DNA from: Punica granatum
Taxonomy: Eukaryota > Streptophyta > Magnoliopsida > Myrtales > Lythraceae
DNA length: 64,000 nucleotides
Direction of reading: 5' to 3'
Assembly (NCBI RefSeq): GCF_007655135.1
Contig: NC_045133.1
Coordinates: 17,829,845 to 17,893,844, forward strand
The position numbers and the translations under genes are program-made. Positions 28,563-39,380 of this stretch are shown here, piece by piece; the first letter of the stretch is position 1; each line of letters opens with the position of its first letter. The notes under the pieces are model-generated. The model ran no database searches and had not been told where the DNA came from. It saw only the letters and a program-made list of their open reading frames with translations.

Positions 28563-28766
28563 TGTATTATGGAAAGAATTTCTATGATATTCTTCCTATG
28601 ATATTGTCTCTATTTTATGCATATATTTTTATGTACCATACTGAGGACATATTTAGTATAGAAGTAGATAACACTTTCCTTTATTATCAACTAGAATAAT
28701 TGTATACATACCCGTTCAGAATGAATGAGAATTCAAGCTTTTCAGCTCAATTTCACTATCTTTACA
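28563..28766 (+). repeat. Putative 5' LTR of the truncated copia element
   Basis: The right end (…TTTACA at 28766) directly abuts the primer-binding site. The left end is placed at TGTATTATGG, where similarity to copy A of the duplication stops. That gives about 204 bp, short for a copia LTR. No second LTR remains for comparison, so the left limit is approximate. Confidence 0.5.
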
Positions 28767-28778
28767 TGGTATCAGAGC
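28767..28778 (+). promoter_or_regulatory. Retrotransposon primer-binding site
   Basis: TGGTATCAGAGC is the classical plant PBS complementary to the 3' end of initiator tRNA-Met. It sits immediately after the LTR and 144 bp before the gag start. Confidence 0.85.
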
Positions 28779-28921
28779 AATAATCGTCAGTTCCTCCATT
28801 GCCGGCCTGTTCTCGGTCGAGCTTCAACTTGCCAGTTTTTCTGGACTGAGCGTCACCAATCCTTCTCCTCCCTGCCAGTTTTTTTTTTTTTGAAACTGAG
28901 CGTCAGTATTGAATTGCAGAA

Positions 28922-31082
28922 ATGTCGAAAGATACAAACATGCCAGCAGCATATATCCTTTCTTCCTCAGATGGCCCTGGGACTCAATTAATTTCTTGCA
29001 AGCTCAATGGCAGAAATTATAACACCTGGTCACAAGCAATGCAGACTGCGTTACAGGCTAAGAACAAACTCGGCTTTATCGAAGGCAGAGTACAGCAACC
29101 AGCAGAGGGAAAGCCTTACTACGAACAATGGATAACATGCAACTCGATGCTCGTTTCCTGGATTTTCAATCATTTAGACGAAGAACTGCAGAACTCGGTG
29201 GCTGGGGCAAAGAATGCCAAAATTCTCTAGGATGATCTCAGGGAACGATTCTCGCAAGGTAATGAAACGAGAATTCATCAATTGAAAACTGACATTTGTT
29301 TACTCAGATAGGACAGGAAATCGGTCTCTGAATATTACTCCAAATTGAAGAGTTTATGGGATGAACTGGAGTTGTACCTTGACTTGCCGGCATGTACTTG
29401 CGACGCTGGTGCCCAAATTGCTGCCCAAAAGGAGAAGGGGAAGGTTCATCAGTTTCTAATCGGCCTCAACCCCGATTTCTCCACTATTCGGTCGCAAATC
29501 TTGAGCATGGATCCTCTGCCGAACGTCAATAAGGCGCATTCGATGGCTGCCCACGATGAAGCTCAGCGATTGATCGCTCAAAGGAGAGAATCCCACTCTG
29601 AAATGATGGGTTTTGCAGCCAAAGTTGCGATCGATTCTGGCGGAAGCAACCCTAATTTCGGTCCCAACCGAGGCGATTTCAAGCCTCGAGGTCGCCCATT
29701 CTGCGATTTTTGTGGGCGAAATGGCCACCACCGAGCCTCCTGCTACCAGCTCCACGGATACCCGACCTCCGATCAAGCGAACCAACGAAGCTCGAGAGGC
29801 TATTCGTCAGGGCAATCTCAGATGCGTGGAGGAGGAGGAAGCTTTGGGTCATCCTCTGTTCAGCAGATGCGTGGAGGAGGTATCGGGTTCGGTTCGTCTA
29901 ATTCTGGGCAATCGGGTAAGTTTTATTCAGGCGGGTCATCTCAGACACGCTCGGCCCAGATGAGTCGTGGGCAGTGGAAGCCCAACCAAACAGCCCAACA
30001 TAATCAGTCGGCCCAACTGTTTTCTTCCCAGAATTCTACAGGCCATATGGCAGGTCAGGCCCAGGCCCACAGCGAACAGGCTGATCTCAACAAATTGGCT
30101 CATCTCTCTGAGGCCCAATTACAACAGCTGGTTTCCTTGGTTTCACGAGACGATGGTGAGGCTCACCGTTTAAGTGGTGAGAATTTTATGCACATTGCCT
30201 CACAACTCGATTGGATCATTGATTCGGGAGCATCATGTCATATGACCGGTAGCTTGGATAGTCTTTCTGACATCGTTCCAATTAATGATGGTCCAATTAT
30301 CCATGTTCCGAACGGAACAACAAAAGCCACTTTTGTTGGGAAGGTTTCCTTTGGAGATAATATTGTGCTTCATAATGTTCTCTACGTACCAGATTTTAAT
30401 TGCAATTTATTGTCCGTGGCTCAATTATCTCGGGAACTTAATTGTAGTGTACACTACATTTTTGGTATGTGTTTAATTCAGGACCGTACCTCGGGGAGCA
30501 CGATTGGAGTGGGTAAACTTCACGGGGGGGTCTGGCTTCTGCGACAAGTGTCTTCTTCGCTTCAGAAAGCACAGGCGATGAAAGCAGATACTGAGGACAT
30601 TTGGCACAATCGGTTGGGACATCCTTCCTATCGTATTAAGTTCGAGAATAATTCCATTTTTATGCATAAATCAGACAATAATGCACTTTGTGATGTCTGT
30701 TGTTGAGCAAAACAGACGCGATCCAGTTTTCCGACAAGTTCCAATAAAGCTTCTTTTCCGTTTCAATTAGTGCATTGTGACATATGGGGGCCTTACAAGG
30801 TTTCATCAATTTCTGGAGCTCGTTACTTCCTATCCATAGTAGATGACTTTAGTCGTGGTGTGTGGGTTTATCTCCTTCGAGAAAAGTCAGAAGCCCAAGG
30901 TTTCTTGATCAGTTTTTGCAAGTTGGTTAAGAATCAATTTGACAGAACAGTAAAAATAGTACGCAGTGACAATGGATCAGAATTCACTAGTCGGGTTGTT
31001 CAGGATTATCTTTCTGATAACGGGATTGTACATCAAACTTCTTGCATTGACACCCCTCAACAAAACGGGCGTGTCGAACGCA
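28922..31082 (+). pseudogene. Truncated Ty1-copia gag-pol (gag, protease, GAG-pre-integrase, partial integrase)
   Basis: A single frame runs from ATG 28922 to about 31082, broken only by in-frame stops at 29228 (TAG), 29309 (TAG) and 30704 (TGA). Gag opens with a KLNGRNYNTWSQAM block typical of plant copia. A zinc knuckle CDFCGRNGHHRASC follows, then protease WIIDSGASCHMTG, then the pre-integrase block IWHNRLGHPS. The integrase core contains HCDIWGP, IVRSDNGSEF and QQNGRVERK. Coding similarity stops right after that last motif: the next bases match copy A of the host duplication, so reverse transcriptase, RNase H and the 3' LTR are missing. Each stop replaces a codon that one transition could explain (Trp, Gln and Arg positions), as expected from decay by cytosine deamination. 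Confidence 0.88.
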
Positions 31083-31660
31083 AAAGTATTTCATTCTTTT
31101 TGTTTTAGCCCACAGGGAATGCAAGTTTGTGGAAGCGAGAACACGTTACATTAAGACGTTCGTTGTGTATTCACTTGATCTCGAAGTTGTTTTGGATTCT
31201 CACTGATCAAAGACACTCTGAAATTAAACACGATTGTTGCAAACAGAATTTTTGAAAAAACTGATTAGAAATGAAGCAAAACTTACGGAAATTATAATTA
31301 ACTAAAAATAAATAAATAATAAATCATGAAAAAAAATTAAATGTCGACTGACCGTCCTCGGGCTTGTGCTGGTATGGACTGCGGCGTTTATCTATGGCTT
31401 ACCTGTACTTCATCATTTGTCATTGCAAAAGCAGGGAATATTATTTTCCATACAGTGGTACTGGTTTATCAGTTGAGAGTAATTTAATTTCGAAAGTCGA
31501 CTCGACCTCGACCGGAAGGTACTTCTACTGAGAATTTTGACTTTATTAAGCTGTAGTAAAGTCTGCCCATTAAAAGTTCAATTTGCCCCCGAAGCGTATC
31601 TTGTGATTTAGTTAGTGATTGCCATCATGAATCCGATAAATATGCTATTAATTATGGCTA

Positions 31661-31851
31661 AAATATGCTAAAGCTGAAATTTTTTTTTATTCAGTATTAG
31701 TAATAAGGATTCATCCATTACTGAAAGAAGTACATGACAAAACACTCATGAAAGAAAAGTTACAAGATCGGAGACAATCGGAGGGGTCCTCCTGGGAAAA
31801 TATATAGAAAATAATAGGTGATAAACACCAAAGCAAATATGCAAAAGTTGA
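31661..31851 (-). mobile_element. Small 5'-truncated LINE or SINE copy with target duplication
   Basis: AAATATGCTAAAGCTGA (31661-31677) and AAATATGCAAAAGTTGA (31835-31851) flank 157 bp that begin with a T-run. The insert is therefore in reverse orientation, with a poly(A) tail preceded by ACTGAAT. Copy A of the duplication has the target sequence once, without the insert. The tail resembles the ATTCAGT-A(n) end of the LINE at 49253. Poly(A) and a long target duplication are typical of LINE-driven insertion. Confidence 0.7.
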
Positions 31852-31861
31852 TTGGTGCATA

Positions 31862-34800
31862 TGGAACCTATTGTTAAATATAACTAGGGATACACATGCG
31901 CTTCGCCGATAGAAGCAAAGTTCTAATTTGTTCAATAGATGTAATATTAATAAATTATTATTTTTTATATGTACTTATTTATATATGTTATAATATCTTA
32001 AAATAATAGATTTAGAATGTTGATGAGTCTTCTTGTATCAATAGAGGGAGGAAATATTATTTGAAATTAAAAAAAAGTATGTGTATAACTAGTTTGCTTT
32101 CTTATGAAAGAGACATGAAGAAGTTTATGTCTATGAATGAAAATTTATTAAAAAACAAAAGTATAGAGTATATAAATAACTCCCTAGAAAAAGATAAAAT
32201 AGATAGAGAGAATTTATAACAATATGTAAAAGTGTGAAACTCACAAAAGTGTTTCTATATTTTCAAAATTTTCAATTTTAACCTTCAATATACAAAGACA
32301 TTTTTTTTTCATTCAATATATCTGGTTATTTTTTGTTATATCTCGATTATTATATTTAAAATGTCTTTTCGAGAGGAAACTTAACACTCTTTTGTCATAC
32401 TTGTAACTGCCAATTGTGTCCTTTCGATATATTCATACATTTAAATTTCTAAGTGTCCTCTCCCTAAATAGTAATTCCCTTTTGCAAATAATTAGTTCTT
32501 CTTGCACCCTTCATAACCCATCTATTTTGCATGACCCTTATGACCCACGTAAACACCCTATAAGATCATGGGACACATTAATTCGGTCACATAATAGGTG
32601 GCTGAATAAGATTTTTTTTTTTTTGCATGGGTTGAAAATCCCAACGGTGACAGTCACAGTGATGTGACCGATGATGCTATAGTCAAGCAAAACAAGAACA
32701 CGAAGAAAATTGTTTACAATTATCACAGGGAACTTATCCCCAAGATACATGGGAATGAGGAAGACTAAGATGAGGATGAGATTCCCAAGGAGACTGAGGA
32801 TATAACCCCAGAGACAAAGTGCAAATTCATTCGTTCATTCCCAAAATATGTCATGCCAACTACAATGCATAACAGTGACTACTTCTTGCTTCTAATATTT
32901 GTTGCTGTTGCTGCTATTGCTACTACTACTTTTCTTCCTCTTTTTTTATGATTTTGCAGATGGAGACGTCGTAGCAAACTCCTAATTTGTAAATTCATAT
33001 GAAGCTACTGATGATATCATGAAAATTCTTAACTAAGGTGAGGGATCTGAGTAATCTAACAGAGGTGTTGCAGTTAAAGGGACAAGTACCATATGTTATC
33101 TTCCAGGTCATTATGTCAAATTCTTCAAATTTGTAGGTTAGATGGTCTTTGTGCATTTGGTCAGGCAGATTAGAAAGGAGATGATTCCGCCTATATTTTT
33201 TTGCTTGTCCAAATATTTCCTGATCAAAGTTTTCTTTTGCATTTGGTATTAAAATTGATTGGTTAGTTGGAGAGTCATACAGTTCTCTTAGAAAAGGGCC
33301 ATGATGAGTAGAAATTTTGGAAGTGAACACTGATGAAGTGATTAGTGATATATAATTTTTAAAGTGGACATCCTGCATTGAATATCGATTCTTATTTGTT
33401 CTTATGCTAATTAAATCTCTTCTAATTAAGAACACTTGATTGGTGCCCTGGATAGATTTATTCGAATATGAAAAATGGACAGGTGGCTTTGCTTAATGTT
33501 GTGCTTGGATACGATGATCCTAGGACTTAGCTGTGGTTCATCACAATTCAACTATGTACTACGAGGTGGAAGGTGATTACATATTTTGACAAGGAAGATT
33601 AGGCGGTGGATTTATAAAGTAATCATCTATTCATGATTAGTATTGTATTCAACAATATACTATTTAACATACTTTTGATTGTCTTGATAATGAAATGCAG
33701 TCATGGGACATGGTGGCAACTTGACAGTATAGGAGCTCCCGGCTGGCCATCGCCCTCCCACTTCCCATGCGTTGATGTTGCCATCTGAAGAGTCCTCAAT
33801 TAAATGGACTGTTTTACAGTTTACCTGTTTTATATGTATTTTGAAGTTAAAGGGATGTCATATACGTAAGAAAGGAGGTGGGCGGTCACTCGAAAAGAAA
33901 ACAACCAAGAAAAAAGAAAGGATGAGGTGTGCCAGACTTAATTTTATTGTGTCATTCTCGTCACTCTACATGTAGCATTGGTAATAGATATTTATTTTTC
34001 CATTTCTAAAATAACATTTTTCTGAAATAATATCGTTTTCTAATATAATAATAGATAAGATATATTACTTTCATTGACAAATATATGCAAATGACTTAAT
34101 AATAATTATAATAATCACGCACGTGCGACCTTAAACAAGCGCATGGGAAAATTTATAAAGGGGTTAGATTCAAATTGCACATTGGGAAGGATCATTGTTC
34201 ATAACGTGATTGAAGAGGGCTTATTCTCCCATACGTAATAGTTACAGAACTTCTTATTGATAAATGTATTGGGACGAAATAATGTGTACATATATTTACC
34301 CATATTTGTTGGTTTTTTTTTACATTAATGTTACCTTCGACATATTTTATAATATAATAATATTTCAGCTTGCAATTTCTCTGGACTAAAAATGATTGCC
34401 CTCCATCAATATCATATTTCTCGATGATACTTGTTTTGATTATGGGACAACACTAATTTTCTCTAACTGGAGGCATGAGCAACTTGGCCCAAATATCATA
34501 ACGCTCAATTTAATTTTTTGGATAGAACTAAGTTTCAGTCAATTAGTTGATGAACTTTCAAATCGAAGACTGCAATCATGGCAAGTAGTTTATAAAGCTT
34601 GTGAATTATGTGTTTCCATTAAATAGGTGCATCTGACATCTCAACCGTAGAAAATAGTGAAGAAACTGAAGAGTTGAAACGTGTAGTAATATACATATAT
34701 ATAATTACTTGTATCAAATCCACAAAATTTGATTACTTATTATTGACATTGTATATTGAAAACTCACAATCACAAATTAATAAAATAAAATTATGGAGAC

Positions 34801-35060
34801 GCAAACCATGACGGACGTGGTCATTCAACTAGTAAAGTAAAATGTATGGTGTCAACTCTTATAGTTATCAAGGGGGAAAAAAAGAAAATCTTGTAAACTA
34901 TATGGGAAAAAACGTGATCTTATATTTACTTGTGAAGCTAAATGTTCGCTTCTACAGGTGACATTATTTTTATATATAGTACTCGTAAAAAAAATTAAAT
35001 TGAACGACTTGCATTTAATAGGGATAAATCTAGATAAAAAGAAAAGGCATTTTTTTTAGA
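31862..35060. other. Intergenic, no gene confidently recognised
   Basis: A plus-strand stretch at about 32630-32870 translates, across one stop, into a Lys- and Glu-rich segment, and a minus-strand frame covers 32995-33435. I recognise neither as a known family, and there is no exon structure to support them. Confidence 0.35.
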
Positions 35061-35910
35061 AATAACTGGTAAGACCATAATGATCGAATCATTTAACTTG
35101 ATGGGTTAATCGAATTACACTGCTGGGTTAGGTTTAAAAATATTGGACAAATAAAGAAATTTTTTTTTAAAAAAAAGAGAAGATATCTAGGAGAAGGAGA
35201 TAGTTCTCCACTTGCAACCTAAAATTTGAAAAAAAATTGCATATATCCTAACATTTATATTTAATACTTCTAATATGGACTTTCTCTTGATGAAATTTCT
35301 AAATGAAGATTGGGAGAACTTTCTTTCTTTGAAATAAGTGATCGGACTATACGATCGGATTATTCGGAAAGGGTCAACTGAAATACCTAATGCCTTATTT
35401 GGAATGCATGAAGCAAAATCCTATAGTGATCGAGAAAAAAGCATAAGAAAAACTTCTAAACTGTACGACGGAAAATGAGAAGTAATATTTATTATGAATG
35501 TTAGATATTTGCCTTCAAAGATTTTCTTCTCACCATAATGATAGGATTATTTAACCCAATTGGTCAACCGAGTTACATCATTACCTTGTCGACCTGAATT
35601 TAAAAATACCCGGACCAAAGAAGAAAATTAAAACGAAAAGACACATGGGAGAGGAAAAATGTTCCCTACTCGCAACCTAACTTTAGGGGAAAAATATTGC
35701 ATGTATATATGGTACTTCTAATACGAAATTTCTTCATTTTCTTTTCACCAAAAAGAATTAGAAGTTCAAAATAAAAATTGTGGAAAAAATATTTATGGAA
35801 ATAAGTGGTCTTATTATTATGATCGGATCATGGGGCCTAACGGGTTGACCATATTATGTAATATCTTATTCGGGTCAAATTTGAAAAAATGGAAAAACGG
35901 AGATAGCAAA
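35061..35910. repeat. Degenerate tandem repeat, three diverged units
   Basis: A motif of the form 'ccataatgatcg(g)atcattt.ac' followed by 'gggtt(a/g)a(t/c)cgaattaca' and 'gggt..ggtttaaaaata' starts at about 35075, 35533 and 35812. The units differ in length by indels, so they are old copies. Weaker copies may occur nearby. Confidence 0.5.
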
Positions 35911-37834
35911 AGGGATAATAAAATGGCGTACATTGAAAAAAAAAGATCTCAAAAGAGATGGCAAAAGGTAAAGAAAAAGTGCAAATGAAATAATGTGAGT
36001 TGATTCAAGTAATTTTATACATTTCTTCTTTAAGTGAAATTTCAGGTTCTAGTCTTACGTGAATGGAGAAAACTCTCTATTTGAAGAGGTTTACCTTTTA
36101 GTAGGCCGATGATGTTCGAAATTGAATTGATCGAGTGCATTAGTTTTTGGATAATAGGTAGCGTACACCGAAAATAAAATAATACCGCAAAAAATGGGGT
36201 AAAGTATTAAAAAAAAAAGAGAAAGGGTGCGCGTTTTTGTGAAAGGGGCACTCACGCTGTGGTTGCTATGGACCTGCTTTCACTTGTTAGTTAGTCAATA
36301 GTTAATAGTTAATATGATATAATATAATGCTTGTTTCGAAATACCATTTATACAAATAAGAATCCGTTTTCATAATTTTAGCAATCAAACATAATTGCTC
36401 AACTTTTAACTGCACTTAATCTAAAGATGTTACAAAATAAAATGGGAAGAATTGAATTTCACCATTGTGCACCATAGATCTTTCATATGGTTTAATCATG
36501 TCGGAATGCCATATTGGCGCAAGCGACCGGCTTTACACTTTATTTCTCGGCAAAAATGAAAATTACAAGAAGTTAGTACTACATTTGGTTTGGGGTTGGA
36601 TGGCTATTTTTCTTAAAAAAAAATTATATTCACGTATTGTAATCGGAGAAAATCCTTAATTGGAATGGAAAAGATTTACTATTTGATGGGTCAACTTTAC
36701 TCGAGTGTGAATTAATCAACTACAGATTTCTGAATACCAAATGATGCACATTTTGATGAATATACAAGAGCTTCCTATTTTTAATTATCCAAGTAAACTT
36801 GATTCGCAGTAAAAAAAAAAGTAAACGTGACATATGTAACTTTGAATTTTAAACGGTAATAAAACGTGATATATATATATATATATATACTACGACAGGA
36901 AGATGAGGCGGAGCACGGATATGTACCATTTTATTGTTAATAAGAGTTGAACGTTATAAACTTCAAGGGTTTCATCTGATGATAAGAAAGAATGTAAGTA
37001 TCCACATAATTTCAAATTCGAAACTCTTTGAGGTCACTTGTTACAGCTTTTTTGCCATGTTACGCATTTCGCGTGTTGTAAGGGGTGCACAGGTGCAGTG
37101 AATTAGTTGGACGAATTCTATACACCCCAGTCATTAAAAGAAAAGAAAAGAAAAAATTTTAAGAGAAAAGATGCCCCAAAAAAGATCGGGCCAAGGCCGA
37201 GATTGGCCCCGAAATGACTATGTCCAAACCAGCTAAGAAATAGCAAAAGGTCAAACATAATATAGAACTTATAAAGTTGAACTAGTTAATTGTTAAGAGT
37301 TGCGAATCCCATGCCAGGAAATAATAATACAGAATAATGGATATGTAAGATAAATAACTTTTACTATCTAATCAGTTTAAATTTTCGGATTTCAAGACCT
37401 TGATATAAGCACTTATAGTCAATTGAAATTTAATATAATATAAGAGTGGGTTTTACGTGTTTTGTAAACTCACATCAAGCCAAGGTCTAGAGTCAAGTTT
37501 TACAGGTATGTATCTCATGTTAATCCCCCAACCTCGACTGTGGAAGAAAAGGTCAATTGCCGGAGCAAGATTTTGACAGGCACGTACGTGGCATATGACA
37601 AAAATGTATGATACCTCAACTTACTACATAAAGGCAGGTAACAAAAATGGAGAATCACAAGTCAGAAAAGAAGTAATAAAAAACGTTGCCTGTATATATG
37701 TGTGTGTCTATAGCCCAGTTGGATTTCATCACCTGTGGCTTAAACTTTTGGAAATTTTTATCGTTCATAAAGCAGTAATTTTATTTTAATGGGCTTGAAT
37801 CCACCAAGTTAATTTCCACGAACCAAGCTGAGTA
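35911..37834. other. Intergenic, no gene recognised
   Basis: AT-rich DNA with an (AT)n run at about 36869-36888 and only short frames. I see no domain. Confidence 0.4.
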
Positions 37835-37950
37835 ACGCATAAATGCATGCTGGGCCAGGTCGGCTTTGACTAAATGGGCTGTGGGCCAGTCCATAATAAG
37901 GCATAGTGGTAGGTTTGACCCAATAACTTGTCGGTAATGCATGACGAGGC
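37835..37950. repeat. Dispersed repeat, partner of 19690-19810
   Basis: It shares the GCATGCTGGGCCAGG block and following sequence with copy A flanking DNA. It lies directly upstream of the LINE relic that starts at about 38040. Confidence 0.75.
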
Positions 37951-38039
37951 ATAGTGGTACCTAGGAAGGTACTAAGAGTAGTAGAACAAAAATGCATGGC
38001 ATACCTGTGGAAAGGGAAGGAAGATGATGCTAGAGGTGC

Positions 38040-39050
38040 CTCCCAAAACATGCAGGTGGACTATGCGCTAAAGACCTCACTCTATGGAACTCAGCTTGTA
38101 ATATGAAGTTCATTTGGATGTTATTTAAGCAGGCTGGTTCTATGTGGATTGCCTGGGTGAAAGTCTATTTGGTTTAATAAAGGAAGAAAGTTTTGAAAGC
38201 TCAGAGGTGCAGCCTGCCTCTTCCTCAAACACTCCATTGGAGACGGAAAAAGCAACTTGCTCAGGTATGACAATTGGTGCAGTGCTAGCTAGTCCTTTGA
38301 TAAAGATTGAGGGAGGAGTGAGATATGGTAATTCCTGCTTATGCAACAATAGCTGAGGTCGTGAACACTGTTACTCGGATGCAGAGAGACTGCAGGGACA
38401 GAGGCAGATGAGAGATTCAGAGGTTCGTCTCTGAATTGACACTTGACCCATTTAGAGCTGATGAAGTTCGGTGGGCAGCTGATAAAAAGGGGCAGTTCAC
38501 CATTGTCAAAACATGGAATGCTCTTAGAGCTAAAAGGAGGAATGGTACTATGCTGGTCTAAACTCATCTGGTTCAATCCAAGCATTCCAAGACACTGTTT
38601 CATTAGTTGGCTCGCTATTAGAAAGACTTGTGGATGTCTATTTTTTTAACGGATAGAATGAAAGATCAGAGTGTTAAGGGCAAATCAACATGCTGTCTCT
38701 GCCAGGAGCATGATGAGTGCAGGCATCATATTTTCTTTACATGTACTGCCATGAAAGGTGTGGGGAAGGGGATACTGCTGACCAGGGAAGTTGGAGGTTG
38801 GTCCCACGAGCTCAACTGAGCGTCCAGTCAGTTGAAAGGGCGAGCTATTCAGACCATACTGCTCAAACTTGCCAGGAATGCCTATGTTTATTGGGTTTGG
38901 AGAGCTCAAAATTTGAAGATTCATGAAGATGTTTCTGAGGAAAAGATCTGGTTCCAGATTAAAGATGCAATCTGAATGGGAATGTTGGGGGTTAGAGACC
39001 TAAGCAGGAGGGTCACCACAGAGCACCAAAGGAAGCTAATGATAGATTGG
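38040..39050 (+). mobile_element. 5'-truncated, degenerate LINE (3' part of ORF2)
   Basis: Conceptual translation with frameshifts gives the familiar post-RT order of plant LINE ORF2. First comes KDLTLWNSAC then AGSMWIAWVKVYLV (38040-38185). Then IPAYATIAEVV and VRWAADKKGQFTIVKTWNAL (about 38335-38530). Then the zinc-binding RT domain, LIWFNPSIPRHCFISWLA with CCLCQEHDECRHHIFFTC (38560-38745). Last, LLKLARNAY and IHEDVSEEKIWF near the end (38855-38950). The RT core and endonuclease are absent. It has several stops and frameshifts and is not functional. Confidence 0.75.
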
Positions 39051-39380
39051 GATCTGCAAGATGAAAATCATAAACATTGTTAGAATTTGTTTCGATACTG
39101 TTTTTGGACTTCAAATATGCCTTCTGCAACGTGATGATGGGTTGAATCAATCTATGTATGTTGTTTATTCTAAATGCGATGAAATGCGACTAAAATTTTA
39201 TTTGCCAGTTCGCAAACATAAAACAACCATGTAGCCGGTGATCTTTTGCTTTTGACATACAGCAACTTGCCAACTAGTGATCAAGCAGAGAAGATATGCA
39301 AATGTCAGAGTAAAAGAGGTTTGTTAAGCCATGCATTTGAGAGGCTGCAACATAAAATAGGGGCAGAAACTTGCCTAAAA
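39051..39380. other. 3' flank of the NLR gene, nothing recognised
   Basis: This lies between the LINE relic and the stop codon of the minus-strand BED-NLR. It probably contains that gene's 3' UTR. No poly(A) signal was assigned. Confidence 0.35.

Larger units (their letters stand above)
28095..31860. repeat. Duplicated segment, copy B, carrying two retroelement insertions
   Basis: This is the homologue of copy A at 18015-19660. It begins at CTGGTGATCAGGACTACTC. The shared sequence is interrupted at 28563-31082 by a truncated copia element and at 31678-31834 by a small poly(A) retroposon, both absent from copy A. Confidence 0.75.

Noticed and set aside
29456..30118. Minus- and alternate-frame ORFs over the copia gag
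   Set aside because: They overlap the recognisable gag-protease frame and are by-products of its GC content.
32995..33435. 146-codon minus-strand frame
   Set aside because: No recognisable domain, AT-rich codon use and no exon structure. Not supported as a gene, so only mentioned with its region.
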